Shown: positions 44,595 through 54,422, numbered from the stretch's first letter. The stretch: DNA of 64,000 bases from an uncultured Ruminiclostridium sp. (GCA_934454635.1 CAKSFR010000011.1:1-64000); one strand, 5' to 3'. Made by a program: numbers and translations. Notes: generated by a model not told the origin, from the sequence alone.

Positions 44595-44966
44595 TCATTT
44601 GAGCTTCGCTATATGCTCCTTTATCTTACTGAATGTCTGGTCGCTTATATCATGCTCGATCTTGCAGGCGTCCTCCGCCGCAGTCTGTTCATCGACCCCG
44701 AGCTTTATCAGGCACGCCGTAAGAACACAGTGCCGCTCATAGATATTTTCCGCAACGTTCAATCCGCGCTCCGTAAGCGTAATATAACCGTCCTTATCGA
44801 TTTCTATATATTCGTCCTTTTTGAGTATGCCGACCGCCCTGCTCACACTGGGCTTTGAAAGATTCATTTCCCGTGCTATATCAATTGAGCGAACCTCGCC
44901 CGTACGACGTTTAAGCACGAGTATTGTTTCAAGATACATTTCGCCGGATTCATAAATTTTCGCCAT
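44595..44966 (-). CDS. DtxR/MntR-family metal-dependent repressor
   Basis: 123 residues. Winged helix (SIDIAREMNLSKPSVSRAVGILKK near 27-50) and a dimer domain whose ligands Glu, His, Cys and Asp lie in NIYERHCVLTACLIKLG and DACKIEHDIS. It lacks the SH3-like third domain, as MntR does. It would sense Mn or Fe. Monocistronic and divergent from the giant dockerin gene; no metal transporter lies next to it. Confidence 0.9.
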   Translation of the reverse strand: MAKIYESGEMYLETILVLKRRTGEVRSIDIAREMNLSKPSVSRAVGILKKDEYIEIDKDGYITLTERGLNVAENIYERHCVLTACLIKLGVDEQTAAEDACKIEHDISDQTFSKIKEHIAKLK

Positions 44967-45011
44967 AAAGTCACCGTCCGCTTTCGTGCAGTTTAATCTG
45001 CTGATACATAT

Positions 45012-45040
45012 ATAATAACACAGCAGCGGCGAAAAATCAA
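45012..45040 (-). promoter_or_regulatory. Promoter of the DtxR/MntR-like gene
   Basis: Minus strand TTGATT (45040-45035), 17-base spacer, TATTAT (45017-45012). Confidence 0.7.
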
Positions 45041-45116
45041 GAAGAATTTACCATTTATTTGCAAAAGTTTTAGGTCGGCGCGGTGACATTCATAACAATA
45101 AGCTTTGATAACGAAA

Positions 45117-45158
45117 TTAGCATCTTGTCTTGACACAACACAACAAGTGTGCTAAAAT
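45117..45158 (+). promoter_or_regulatory. Promoter of the giant surface protein with an overlapping inverted repeat
   Basis: TTGACA (45130-45135), 17-base spacer, TAAAAT (45153-45158). The arms TTAGCATCTTGT (45117-45128) and ACAAGTGTGCTAA (45143-45155) are imperfect inverted repeats around the -35 and reaching the -10, a layout expected for a repressor site. The divergent DtxR-like regulator is one candidate. Confidence 0.7.
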
Positions 45159-45227
45159 GAAATTATACATAAGCAGAAGCATTATAGAATTTTTTTAAAA
45201 TTTTGTATTATATTCAGGAGAGCAAAT

Positions 45228-48200
45228 ATGAACAAGTTATTTAAAAAAATCACAGCGGCAGTATCGACAGCGGCGGCAGTAATTATCACCGGAATAGGTC
45301 TGGGCACGAGCTCCGGAGCGCAGGATCAACAGACTGTGTTAGACTTACGAGGATTATACCGCAATATCTCGATATCGGATACATCTGTAACGGTCGGAAC
45401 CGATAGCGTATCTGTTAACCCGAACGGCTATATAATCACGACCGAGGGCGAAAAAACAGATAATGGAATCCATATTTCGGTTCCGGCAGGTAAAACGCTG
45501 AACGTCACACTTAAAAATGTATACATGGTATGGAACACCCTTGACGTTACCGATGTTCGCGGCAAGCTGATACTTACTATTGAGGGAAATAATCATTTGT
45601 ATGGCGGCTGGGCAAAAAACGGCGGCGAATTGGCAGCCATACAAAAGAACAGTACGGACGGCATTGTTGAGATTACCGGTTCAGGTTACCTCAAGGCAGA
45701 GGGAGGCGCTAACGGCGGCGCGGGAATAGGCAGCGGAGCCGGCGAAAAAACCGGCAACATAATCATCAGCGGGGGCACTATAGACGCTTTCGGCGGAGTA
45801 AACGGCGGCGCAGGCATCGGCACGGGACGTCAAAGCAGCGGCGTCAATAATATTTGTGAAAATATCATTATTACGGGAGGCTCTGTAAACGCAGTCGGCG
45901 GAAAATGCCAAAACGTTGATGTATACGGAGCCAATATAGGACACGGAGTTACCGGAGATTCAGATTCAAATTATAAAGCGGGAGAATCTGTCACTCCCAA
46001 AAATGAAAAAAATGAAGATGTTTACCTGTACGGTCCCATAGCTTCTCCTTATTACTGGGCAAGAATCGACGGCGTTTACAGACAATGCTGGGCTCATTAT
46101 TACGATAACGTTATCGGACGTATAAGCAATGCTTACTTTTACCTTTCGGGGAAACCCCATTATGTAAATTGCGGCACTATCAATTACATTACCTTTGACA
46201 GCGCTACAAAAACTTTTGTCGAAGAAAAGTCCATTAAACAGCGCTTTATGGTTCTTCCCAAAAACGACGACATTCTTATCCGCGGCGAGGATTATACCTT
46301 TTCTCCCGATGACAAAGTTCTTACCGTAAAGACAACCAAGCCGCTCATAATTTCCAATGAATACTGCAATATGAACGGGTATGTTCAAGACGCCAGCGAT
46401 CGTATCGTAGTTGACATCCCCGCAGGCGAAACCGCGGATATTACCCTTAACGGGGTAAAAACCGCAGCGACAAACGGTCCGGCGTTGGAAATCCCGAATA
46501 ACTGCAACGTTATACTGAGAATTGCAGATGATTCGGAAAATAATCTGACAGGAAGCGCGGGATATGCGGGCATACAGAAAAACGGTTCGGGCGATGGCAC
46601 GGGTCTGCTTGAAATCATAGGCGATACAGGCACTCTTACCGCAGCAGGCGGCGACGGCGGCGCGGGAATCGGCGGCGGCAGCGGCAGCAGCAGTTCAAAC
46701 ATCAAGATAAACGGCGTCAGTGAAATAACGGCAACCGGCGGTGACGGCGCTGCGGGTATCGGCGGCGGAAAAGGCGGCAGCGGTTCCGATATTGAAATAA
46801 ACGGCACATGGGTAACCGCAACCGGCAATGGCGGCGGCGCGGGCATCGGCGGCGGCAGCGGAGGCGACGGTTCAGGCATCTTTTTACAAAAATCTCCGAC
46901 AACGGCATACGGCAGCGGCGGCGGCGCAGGCATTGGCGGCGGAAACGGCGGCAGCGGTTCTGACATTGAAATGAACAACAACGGTTCCATAACGGCAAAC
47001 GGCGGCAATGACGGCGGCGCGGGCATCGGCGGCGGAAAAGACGGCAGCGGTTCCGATATTGACATAAACGGCTCTGTGGTAACCGCAACCGGCAATGGCG
47101 GCGGCGCGGGTATCGGAGGCGGCAGCGGCGGCGACGGTTTCGGCATCATTTTAAGAGAATCTCCGGCAACGGTATACGGCAGCGGCGGCGGCGCAGGCAT
47201 TGGCGGCGGAAACGGCGGCAGCGGTTCAAACATTGAACTGACCGTCAACGGTTCCGTAACGGTAAACGGCGGCAATGACGGCGGCGCGGGAATCGGCGGC
47301 GGCTGCGGAGGCAGCGGTTCACAGATTAGATTAATCGGAGAATTTATTTTAAAGGCAATCGGTGCCGGAGGCGGCGCAGGCGTTGGCGGCGGCAAGGGCG
47401 GCGCGTCTTCCGATATCATAATAAAAGAATGCTCTTTATATGCTTCTTCGATAGGCGCACAGCCGACCAACGGCAGTGACCCCGTTTATCTCCTCACGCT
47501 TGAAAATTGTTCTCCGAGCATTAATATTGACGGAGCCGATTATTTTAAAATAGAAGGTAATATTTATGCTTATCTTACCGTTGGCGAGCATACTTTTTCG
47601 CATGAAAACAATACTTTTTCAAGACGCTGCGTTACCGACAGCGAGAATAACCTCTACATTATAGGCTCTGCATTCACGATTGCGGGAAACGACCTTGTTT
47701 ACGGTGAAGATTATACATACCGTGCCTCTATCGACAATTACACGGAACATGGCGTTCTTACGATATCAACGTCGAAGCCCGTAAAAATTTTCAATAAAAA
47801 CGGCGCAGACGAAAGTACCGACGACCTGATTATAATCGACACTTCTTCGGGCGCACCCGCAAATGTCACTCTCGCGGGCGTAAATATAAACACCGCGAAA
47901 GGAACTCCCTTTTTAATCGAGGGCGGCGGCGACGTCAACCTTATCCTCGCCGACAATTCAGAAAACTCGCTGTTTTTTGATATCAGGCAAAATATTCAAT
48001 TCGATTGCGCGGGCGTACAGAAGAACAACGCTTCATCAAAGCTTACTATAGCCTGTGAACACAGCGGCGAGGAAGATCACGTCTGCGGCAGGAGCTGCGG
48101 CGCGCTCTACACAAGAGGACACGACGGCGGCGCAGGTATCGGCGGCAGCAGCAATATTGACGGTTCAAACATTACAATAAACGGCGGCAACTTTGCTATA

Positions 48201-51200
48201 AGCAATTACAAGCTCGGGAGTGAATCTGCGGGCGGCGGCGCAGGCATCGGCGGCGGCAGCGGCGCAAGCGGTTCAGACATCACCATAAACGGCGGTATAA
48301 TTTACACTCAAGTCTTAGGAGGCGGCGGAGCAGGTATCGGCGGCGGTAACGGCGGCAGCTGCAACAACATCAACATAAACAACGCCGCTGTAATCTCCAC
48401 CGCTTCGGGCGGCGGAGCAGGTATCGGCGGCGGCAGAGGCGGAAACTGCTCAAATATCACCATAAATGACAGCGAACTTGTATTAAGAGTTTCTTGGTTC
48501 AATGACAGCAAGTATAGAATGGAGGATTGCGGAATCTCGCTCGGCGGCGGTTACGGCGGAAGCGCTAAGAATATATCTATATCGGATTCACTGGTCGATA
48601 TATATTGTCAAGGCAATTCATGCTTCGGCGAAAACGAAGATCTCAGAATAATAGGCGGTTCTGTAAAAGTTGAGGTCGAAGAAGGCGAACTTATGGGCTG
48701 TACTCCTACAAATGACGGCAAAACGCCCGTTTACCTCTTAACTATCCCTAACCCAAAGAGCCAAAAAGTATATATCGACGGAAAGGAATATCACCCGGTA
48801 AATTCTATTTCAACAACTCTTGACAGCGATGATACAAATCTTTACGCTTTTCTTACGGGTAAGGACCATACCGTAACAGTCGGCGCAAGCGTAACGGATT
48901 ATGTATTTGACGAACTTACTTTGACATGGACAGCCGCCCTGAACTGGACTGCTCCCGAGGCTGCCACAGATCTCGTTTACAGCGGAAATGAGCAGGAGCT
49001 TATTACGGCAGGAGCATCGGACAGCTGCACATTTGAGTATGCTCTGGACAGCGAAGAATTTGGTACGGCAATTCCCGCCGCTGTGAACGCGGGCGTCTAT
49101 ACCGTGCGTTACAGAGTTATCGACGGCGGAAATAACGTGATTGCCGGTCCAAACAGCATTGAAGCCTGCATTGCACGAAAGCCTGTAGCCGTGACTGCGG
49201 ACAGCAAAAGCAAGACTTACGGCGCAAGCGACCCGACGCTTACATACTCAGCAATCGGTCTTGCCGATAATGACGCTCTTATCGGCGAGCTTTCCCGTGA
49301 AACAGGCGAAGATGTCGGCGAGTATGCCATTACGCAAGGCTCTCTCACAAATGAAAGCAACCCCAACTATGACATATCGTTCACGCGGAACACATTCACC
49401 ATAAGCAAAGCGACTCCCGAAGTAACCGCGCCTACGGCAAATAAAAACCTCGTTTATACGGGAGCGGAGCAGCCGCTCATCACCGCGGGCAGCACCGATT
49501 TCGGCACGCTGCTTTACAGCCTTGACGGCATAAGTTATTCGGATAATATTCCTGCCGCAAAGAACGCAGGCGATTACACCGTGTACTATAAGGTCGAGGG
49601 CGATGGCAACGTCGAGAATGTTCCGGCTGAGAGCGTTGCTGTTTCTATCGATAAGGCGGAGGTCACCGTAACGGCTGACAGCTACTCGATTAAGGTCGGA
49701 AATCCGCTGCCGACAGTTCTTGAATACACAGCTTCGGGCTTAATGGGAACAGACGCGATAGATAATATCGGCGCAGATATCGATATCGGATACTCGGATA
49801 ATATTATCCCGTCCGCAGTAGACAATTACACAATAGTTGTCAGCGGCGCGGCAGAAACGGAAAACTACAGGCTGACCTATGTAAACGGCAGTCTGACCAT
49901 CACCGAAAAGGATATTCAGACCATCTTGGCAGAAAATGTAACCTTGATTTACGGTGATTCAGGCAAAATCGAAGCGACGACAAACGGCGACGGAGCTATT
50001 TCGTATGCGGTTGCAACAGGCAATGACGTTATCAGCGTTGCCGCGGACGGTACAATCACAGTTCTGAAAGCAGGCACGGCGACAGTCACAATTATAGCGG
50101 CTGAAACCGCAGATTTCGCCAAAGCAACGACAACGGTCACTGTCACCGTAGCCAAGAAAAAGATCGCCGTTCCTGCGGCAGATATTACGGAATACACCTA
50201 CAACGGCACGGTGCAGACCTACGGAGTTGCTTCTTCCGATTATTATACGGTAACGGGCGGCACGCAGACAAACGCAGGCGAATATCCCATTACGATCACT
50301 CTGAACGACGAGAATTATGAATGGAACGGCGTTCTCGGCGCATACAAATTCGTAATCAAAAAAGCCCCTGCTGTAATAACCGCGAAGAGCTGGGCTATAA
50401 AGCTGGGCGAGGCGCTTCCGAAGCTTGATTACACCGTAACGGGTCTTGTGAACGGCGAAACGCTGCCCATTACTGTTAATATTTTCTGCGCGGCGGACGG
50501 AAAAACCACGGGCGCATTTCCGATTATCGTTTCGGGCGCAGCTTCAAGTGATAACTACACATTCAGCTACGCAAACGGCACTCTTACCGTAAGCAATAAG
50601 GAAAAACAGATAATCACCGCTTCTGACATAACCTTAACTTACGGAGAAACAGGCAAAATCACGGCGTCATCAAACGGCGGCGGAGCAATTTCCTACGCGG
50701 CGGCAGGCAGTGATGTTATCACGGTAGCTGCCGACGGAACAATAACTGCGCTAAAGGCGGGCACTGCTACCGTCACAATCACAGCCGCTGAAACCGCAGA
50801 CTACGCAAAGGGTGTAGCGACGGTTACTGTAACCGTAAATAAGGCTGCCGTTATAATTAAGGCTAAAGATTACATCATAAAGCAGGGCGAACCTCTTCCG
50901 AAATTTGATTATACGGTAACAGGTCTTGCAAACGGTGATATACTCGAATTTGCCCCCGTTCTCTCCTGCTCGGCAGCAAATACAAACACGGCGGGCGCTT
51001 ATAATATAACGGTCGATATTGCAGTTTCCGAGGACGAGCGATATTCTTACACAGCGCAGAGCGGTACTCTTATCATAGAAAAAAGAGCTGTTCCTTCGGG
51101 ACCTGTCAGACCCGACACTTCCAATCCCACCGAAGCGTCGGCCGAACCCTCTATCGGCGGTTTTGAAAAGAGCTGGAACGAGATTGCCGCCGAGCTTGCT

Positions 51201-51815
51201 AAGTTCACAGACGGCTCGGAGGAAACAATCCGGCTTAACGGCAACACTTTAATCCCCGCTGATGTGATCAAGGCGATTGCAGACAAAAACACTAAGGTCA
51301 CATTCGTTATTGACAACACCTATTCATGGATCGTTGACGGCGTGAAGATTACTTCTCCCGCAGCAGCCAACCTCGCGATCATCAAGACAACAGGCGCAAA
51401 GCACGGAGGTCTGCGTGGCAGCGAGGGTACGCAGTTCAAAATTAACAATACCGGACTTCCCACGGCTCTTGAAATTTCTTTCAATGCGGTTCACGCAGGC
51501 AAGTTTGCAAATCTTTACAGAATTGAGAACGGCAAGTCGGTGTTCGTGACCTGCGCGAAGCTTGATGCAGACGGAAAGGCGCTTCTTCCCGAAGTCACCG
51601 AAAAAGGCGACTATGTCGCAATGCTCTCCGAGTTCAGCGACAGACTCGGCGACATGAACAACGACGGCGTTCTGAACGCACTCGACGCAAGCGCAATTCT
51701 CAAAAATATCGTTGGACTTGAAAACGGCGCAAACCCGCTTATGGCGGACTTTAACGGCGACGGAAAGGTCAACGCCAAGGACGCTTCAATGATTCTGAAG
51801 AAAATGGTTGAGTGA
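45228..51815 (+). CDS. Giant secreted Gly-rich repeat protein with MBG domains and C-terminal dockerin
   Basis: 2195 residues. Sec signal peptide (1-31). Blocks of beta-helix-like repeats follow, each turn carrying GGAGIGGG and a short NITING-type strand: two at about 155-200, nine at about 475-725, and five at about 965-1110. Between and after them are carbohydrate-binding-like beta domains, then MBG/YDG-type and bacterial Ig-like domains (about 1240-1965; e.g. KTYGASDPTLTYS, TALKAGTATVTI). The end (2140-2195) is a type I dockerin with two calcium loops (GDMNNDGVLNALDAS; ADFNGDGKVNAKDAS). The dockerin suggests attachment to a cohesin on a scaffold or cell surface. No enzyme domain was seen, so it is more likely an adhesin or matrix binder. 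RBS AGGAGAG. Confidence 0.88.
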   Translation: MNKLFKKITAAVSTAAAVIITGIGLGTSSGAQDQQTVLDLRGLYRNISISDTSVTVGTDSVSVNPNGYIITTEGEKTDNGIHISVPAGKTLNVTLKNVYMVWNTLDVTDVRGKLILTIEGNNHLYGGWAKNGGELAAIQKNSTDGIVEITGSGYLKAEGGANGGAGIGSGAGEKTGNIIISGGTIDAFGGVNGGAGIGTGRQSSGVNNICENIIITGGSVNAVGGKCQNVDVYGANIGHGVTGDSDSNYKAGESVTPKNEKNEDVYLYGPIASPYYWARIDGVYRQCWAHYYDNVIGRISNAYFYLSGKPHYVNCGTINYITFDSATKTFVEEKSIKQRFMVLPKNDDILIRGEDYTFSPDDKVLTVKTTKPLIISNEYCNMNGYVQDASDRIVVDIPAGETADITLNGVKTAATNGPALEIPNNCNVILRIADDSENNLTGSAGYAGIQKNGSGDGTGLLEIIGDTGTLTAAGGDGGAGIGGGSGSSSSNIKINGVSEITATGGDGAAGIGGGKGGSGSDIEINGTWVTATGNGGGAGIGGGSGGDGSGIFLQKSPTTAYGSGGGAGIGGGNGGSGSDIEMNNNGSITANGGNDGGAGIGGGKDGSGSDIDINGSVVTATGNGGGAGIGGGSGGDGFGIILRESPATVYGSGGGAGIGGGNGGSGSNIELTVNGSVTVNGGNDGGAGIGGGCGGSGSQIRLIGEFILKAIGAGGGAGVGGGKGGASSDIIIKECSLYASSIGAQPTNGSDPVYLLTLENCSPSINIDGADYFKIEGNIYAYLTVGEHTFSHENNTFSRRCVTDSENNLYIIGSAFTIAGNDLVYGEDYTYRASIDNYTEHGVLTISTSKPVKIFNKNGADESTDDLIIIDTSSGAPANVTLAGVNINTAKGTPFLIEGGGDVNLILADNSENSLFFDIRQNIQFDCAGVQKNNASSKLTIACEHSGEEDHVCGRSCGALYTRGHDGGAGIGGSSNIDGSNITINGGNFAISNYKLGSESAGGGAGIGGGSGASGSDITINGGIIYTQVLGGGGAGIGGGNGGSCNNININNAAVISTASGGGAGIGGGRGGNCSNITINDSELVLRVSWFNDSKYRMEDCGISLGGGYGGSAKNISISDSLVDIYCQGNSCFGENEDLRIIGGSVKVEVEEGELMGCTPTNDGKTPVYLLTIPNPKSQKVYIDGKEYHPVNSISTTLDSDDTNLYAFLTGKDHTVTVGASVTDYVFDELTLTWTAALNWTAPEAATDLVYSGNEQELITAGASDSCTFEYALDSEEFGTAIPAAVNAGVYTVRYRVIDGGNNVIAGPNSIEACIARKPVAVTADSKSKTYGASDPTLTYSAIGLADNDALIGELSRETGEDVGEYAITQGSLTNESNPNYDISFTRNTFTISKATPEVTAPTANKNLVYTGAEQPLITAGSTDFGTLLYSLDGISYSDNIPAAKNAGDYTVYYKVEGDGNVENVPAESVAVSIDKAEVTVTADSYSIKVGNPLPTVLEYTASGLMGTDAIDNIGADIDIGYSDNIIPSAVDNYTIVVSGAAETENYRLTYVNGSLTITEKDIQTILAENVTLIYGDSGKIEATTNGDGAISYAVATGNDVISVAADGTITVLKAGTATVTIIAAETADFAKATTTVTVTVAKKKIAVPAADITEYTYNGTVQTYGVASSDYYTVTGGTQTNAGEYPITITLNDENYEWNGVLGAYKFVIKKAPAVITAKSWAIKLGEALPKLDYTVTGLVNGETLPITVNIFCAADGKTTGAFPIIVSGAASSDNYTFSYANGTLTVSNKEKQIITASDITLTYGETGKITASSNGGGAISYAAAGSDVITVAADGTITALKAGTATVTITAAETADYAKGVATVTVTVNKAAVIIKAKDYIIKQGEPLPKFDYTVTGLANGDILEFAPVLSCSAANTNTAGAYNITVDIAVSEDERYSYTAQSGTLIIEKRAVPSGPVRPDTSNPTEASAEPSIGGFEKSWNEIAAELAKFTDGSEETIRLNGNTLIPADVIKAIADKNTKVTFVIDNTYSWIVDGVKITSPAAANLAIIKTTGAKHGGLRGSEGTQFKINNTGLPTALEISFNAVHAGKFANLYRIENGKSVFVTCAKLDADGKALLPEVTEKGDYVAMLSEFSDRLGDMNNDGVLNALDASAILKNIVGLENGANPLMADFNGDGKVNAKDASMILKKMVE
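46811..47344 (+). repeat. Tandem 267-bp duplication inside the giant gene
   Basis: Bases 46811-47077 and 47078-47344 are near-identical copies in frame (89 codons each), both reading VTATGNGGGAGIGGG at the start. It shows that the Gly-rich region grows and shrinks by tandem copying. Confidence 0.8.
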
Positions 51816-51882
51816 GTCTAAAAAAAACAATTATCCTCCCCGAAGCGGACTGAACCGGTAAAAACAGACAAAGACAAAAAGA

Positions 51883-51919
51883 CCCCTCCTATGGTATAGA
51901 AACCATAGGAGGGATTTTT
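51883..51919 (+). terminator. Terminator of the giant gene
   Basis: CCCTCCTATGGT/ACCATAGGAGGG perfect stem (51884-51895 with 51902-51913), followed by ATTTTT. The remainder of 51816-52105 holds only this and the next promoter. Confidence 0.9.
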
Positions 51920-52039
51920 ATGCCAAGACAATATACAAAGTTAAATCGTTTTCAATATTATTATATACAAAATCACGCGATATTTCAAGTATTATTTATT
52001 ATGCCGTCTCATAAAAATTGTAAAATTTCATAAAAACTC

Positions 52040-52068
52040 TTGATTTTTTGTAAAAAATTGTATATAAT
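52040..52068 (+). promoter_or_regulatory. SigA promoter of the PocR-chemoreceptor gene
   Basis: TTGATT (52040-52045), 17-base spacer, TATAAT (52063-52068). Confidence 0.8.
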
Positions 52069-52105
52069 GTTATAAAAGCAATTTCAAAAAGGAGAATGTT
52101 TTAAT

Positions 52106-53122
52106 ATGGATATTGAAAATCTTTCACTTCTTGATGTTATTGATAAACGCACGCTACAGTCACTTCAGGACGCATTTTCTGCCGCAACGGGAATGGCGGC
52201 TCTCGCAACTGACGACACCGGTTCCGTCACCGAGGGCAGCGGTTTTACCGATTTCTGCATGAACCTTACGAGAAAATCCAAAATCGGGTGCGAAAGGTGC
52301 GTTAAATGCGATCTTCAGGGCGGCGCGGACGCAAGCCGCACAGGTCGTCCTTCGGTATATTACTGCCACGGCGGTCTTATGGACTTCGCAGCCCCGATTA
52401 TTGTAAACGGAAAGCATATCGGCTCGCTTATCGGCGGACAGGTTTTGCCCGAAGAACCCGACGAAGAAAAATTTCGGCGCATTGCAAAAGAAATAAACGT
52501 CGACCCCGATGAGTACATAGCCGCGCTGCGAAAAATCAAAATTGTTCCGAAAGAACAGATCGAAGCGGCGGCAAATCTTATGTATCAAATGGCAAACGCG
52601 CTGTCCGATGTTGGGTATCAGCGTGCGCTCGCCGCAGAAGAAGCGCAGAAAATCGTATTGAGTTCTCAGCGCGTGGGTAAACACGTTGAAATGCTTGAAG
52701 GAAAAATTTCAAATACAAGCGCCACAATATCTCAGCTTGCCGAGAATTTCAGCGCTATCAAAGATGCGGCGGCAAAATCGGTTAAGGCAGTTGAAAGCAC
52801 AAACAGTATCGTAAAAACAATAGAAAATGCGTCAACGCAGCTCACCCTTATAAGCTTTAACGCGTCTATTGAAGCAAAGCGCGCGGGCGCAGCAGGCGCG
52901 GGATTTAATGTCATAGCTCAGGAGGTTCGCGACCTTGCAGGCAAAAATACAATGCAGGCAGACGAAATTGACGAAACTCTTAACAATATAAGAAAGTCTA
53001 TGACGGATATAAATGCTCAGATAAAATCTGTTCACAGCGGTATGGAAAAAATGGTAGACGCAATGCATGAATTGTCTGCCCTTGTCGGAGAAACCACCGC
53101 AATTTCAAATTTAGAAGGGTAA
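52106..53122 (+). CDS. Soluble PocR-domain sensor with a methyl-accepting chemotaxis signalling domain
   Basis: 338 residues, no transmembrane helix. A PocR ligand-binding domain fills about 1-175, with its Cys-rich core CERCVKCDLQGG near 54 and YYCHGGLMDFAAPI near 77. A helical MCP-type signalling hairpin follows (about 195-330), with the tip motif LISFNASIEAKRAGAAGAGFNV near 248-270 (only a landmark, abridged in use). PocR of Salmonella responds to 1,2-propanediol. The next gene is fucO, whose product is 1,2-propanediol, so this protein may sense that product and signal to CheA or another partner. No che gene is in the window. Confidence 0.87.
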   Translation: MDIENLSLLDVIDKRTLQSLQDAFSAATGMAALATDDTGSVTEGSGFTDFCMNLTRKSKIGCERCVKCDLQGGADASRTGRPSVYYCHGGLMDFAAPIIVNGKHIGSLIGGQVLPEEPDEEKFRRIAKEINVDPDEYIAALRKIKIVPKEQIEAAANLMYQMANALSDVGYQRALAAEEAQKIVLSSQRVGKHVEMLEGKISNTSATISQLAENFSAIKDAAAKSVKAVESTNSIVKTIENASTQLTLISFNASIEAKRAGAAGAGFNVIAQEVRDLAGKNTMQADEIDETLNNIRKSMTDINAQIKSVHSGMEKMVDAMHELSALVGETTAISNLEG

Positions 53123-53166
53123 TAATGTCCTAAAGGACAAAAAAATACAGAAAGGAATTGAAAATT

Positions 53167-54315
53167 ATGGCAAACCGTTTTGTACTCAACGAGACATCTT
53201 ATCACGGAAAGGGAGCGATTTCCGCTGTTGCCGACGAGGCAAAGAACAGAGGCTTTAAAAAAGCTTTTGTATGCTCCGACCCCGACCTTATCAGGTTCGG
53301 AGTTTCAAAAAAGATAACCGACATTCTGGACAACGCAGGTCTTGCTTATGAAATTTATTCAAATATTAAACCGAACCCGACTATCGAGAATGTTCAGACA
53401 GGCGTTGAAGCGTTCAAAAAGAGCGGTGCGGATTATATAATTGCTATCGGCGGCGGCTCGTCGATGGATACCGCAAAAGCTATCGGCATCATCATCAGAA
53501 ATCCCGAATTTGAGGACGTAAGAAGTCTGGAGGGAGTTGCACCGACAAAGAACCCGAGCGTTCCGATCATCGCTGTCCCCACTACTGCGGGTACAGCCGC
53601 CGAGGTTACTATCAACTATGTTATCACCGACGTTGAAAAGGACAGAAAAATGGTCTGCGTTGACCCGCACGACATTCCCGTTGTTGCTGTCGTTGACCCT
53701 GACATGATGAGCACTATGCCCAAGGGACTTACCGCGGCGACAGGCATGGACGCGCTTACCCACGCAATAGAGGGCTATATCACAAAGGCGGCGTGGACTC
53801 TCTCCGATATGTTCCACCTCAAGGCTATTGAGATTATTTCCGCTTCGCTCCGCGGCGCTGTAGCGAATACTCCCGAGGGGCGTGAGGGCATGGCTCTCGG
53901 TCAGTATGTTGCAGGCATGGGATTCTCAAATGTCGGACTTGGCATAGTTCATTCCATGGCTCACCCGCTCGGAGCGCTGTATGACACCCCTCACGGTGTT
54001 GCAAACGCTATAATTCTTCCTACGGTAATGGAATATAATGCGCCCTGCACGGGTGAAAAATACCGTGACATTGCAAAAGCAATGGGCGTAGAGGGAACGG
54101 AAAACATGACTCAGGAAGAATACAGAAAGGCTGCCGTAGAAGCGGTAAGACAGCTTTCAAAGGACGTCGGCATTCCCGAAAATCTGAAAGATATAGTAAA
54201 GCCCGAGGATATTGATTTTCTTTCTAAGTCCGCTTATGATGACGCTTGCCGTCCGGGAAATCCCAGAGATACGTCGGTCGAAGAAATTGCCGAGCTTTAC
54301 AGAAGTCTGATCTGA
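53167..54315 (+). CDS. fucO: Lactaldehyde reductase / 1,2-propanediol oxidoreductase
   Basis: 382 residues, iron-dependent alcohol dehydrogenase. NAD loop GGGSSMDTAKAIG near 96; iron ligands Asp195, His199, His262 and His276 (DALTHAIEGY, GLGIVHSMAHPLG, DTPHGVAN). Many stretches read as in E. coli FucO (RFVLNETSYHGKGA; VRSLEG; TTAGTAAEVTINYVITD; GQYVAGMGFSNVGLG). Reduces L-lactaldehyde from fucose or rhamnose to 1,2-propanediol. ATG 53167 follows AAAGGA; an upstream TTG at 53158 is less likely. It lies 44 bases after the PocR gene, probably one transcript. Confidence 0.9.
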   Translation: MANRFVLNETSYHGKGAISAVADEAKNRGFKKAFVCSDPDLIRFGVSKKITDILDNAGLAYEIYSNIKPNPTIENVQTGVEAFKKSGADYIIAIGGGSSMDTAKAIGIIIRNPEFEDVRSLEGVAPTKNPSVPIIAVPTTAGTAAEVTINYVITDVEKDRKMVCVDPHDIPVVAVVDPDMMSTMPKGLTAATGMDALTHAIEGYITKAAWTLSDMFHLKAIEIISASLRGAVANTPEGREGMALGQYVAGMGFSNVGLGIVHSMAHPLGALYDTPHGVANAIILPTVMEYNAPCTGEKYRDIAKAMGVEGTENMTQEEYRKAAVEAVRQLSKDVGIPENLKDIVKPEDIDFLSKSAYDDACRPGNPRDTSVEEIAELYRSLI

Positions 54316-54327
54316 TAAACACATTTT

Positions 54328-54358
54328 TCGCCGCTCTGATAAAGGGCGGCGATTTTCA
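54328..54358 (+). terminator. Terminator after fucO
   Basis: CGCCGC/GGCGGCG stem (54329-54351) followed by ATTTTCATT, a modest T tail. Confidence 0.7.
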
Positions 54359-54422
54359 TTCTTAAATGAAATATTAAGCATAATCGGCGGCAGTCATGCT
54401 TTGCCGCGAAACATAAAAAAGA

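Noticed and set aside
46385..47470. A 361-codon open frame on the minus strand, very rich in Pro, opposite the Gly-rich repeats
   Set aside because: It is the mirror of GGC/GGA-rich codons of the plus-strand giant gene; no ribosome site or known domain.
46640..48560. Regular GC-rich repeats that might be a CRISPR array
   Set aside because: Repeats are in frame inside one long gene, encode GGAGIGGG turns and have no unique spacers of constant length; no cas genes.
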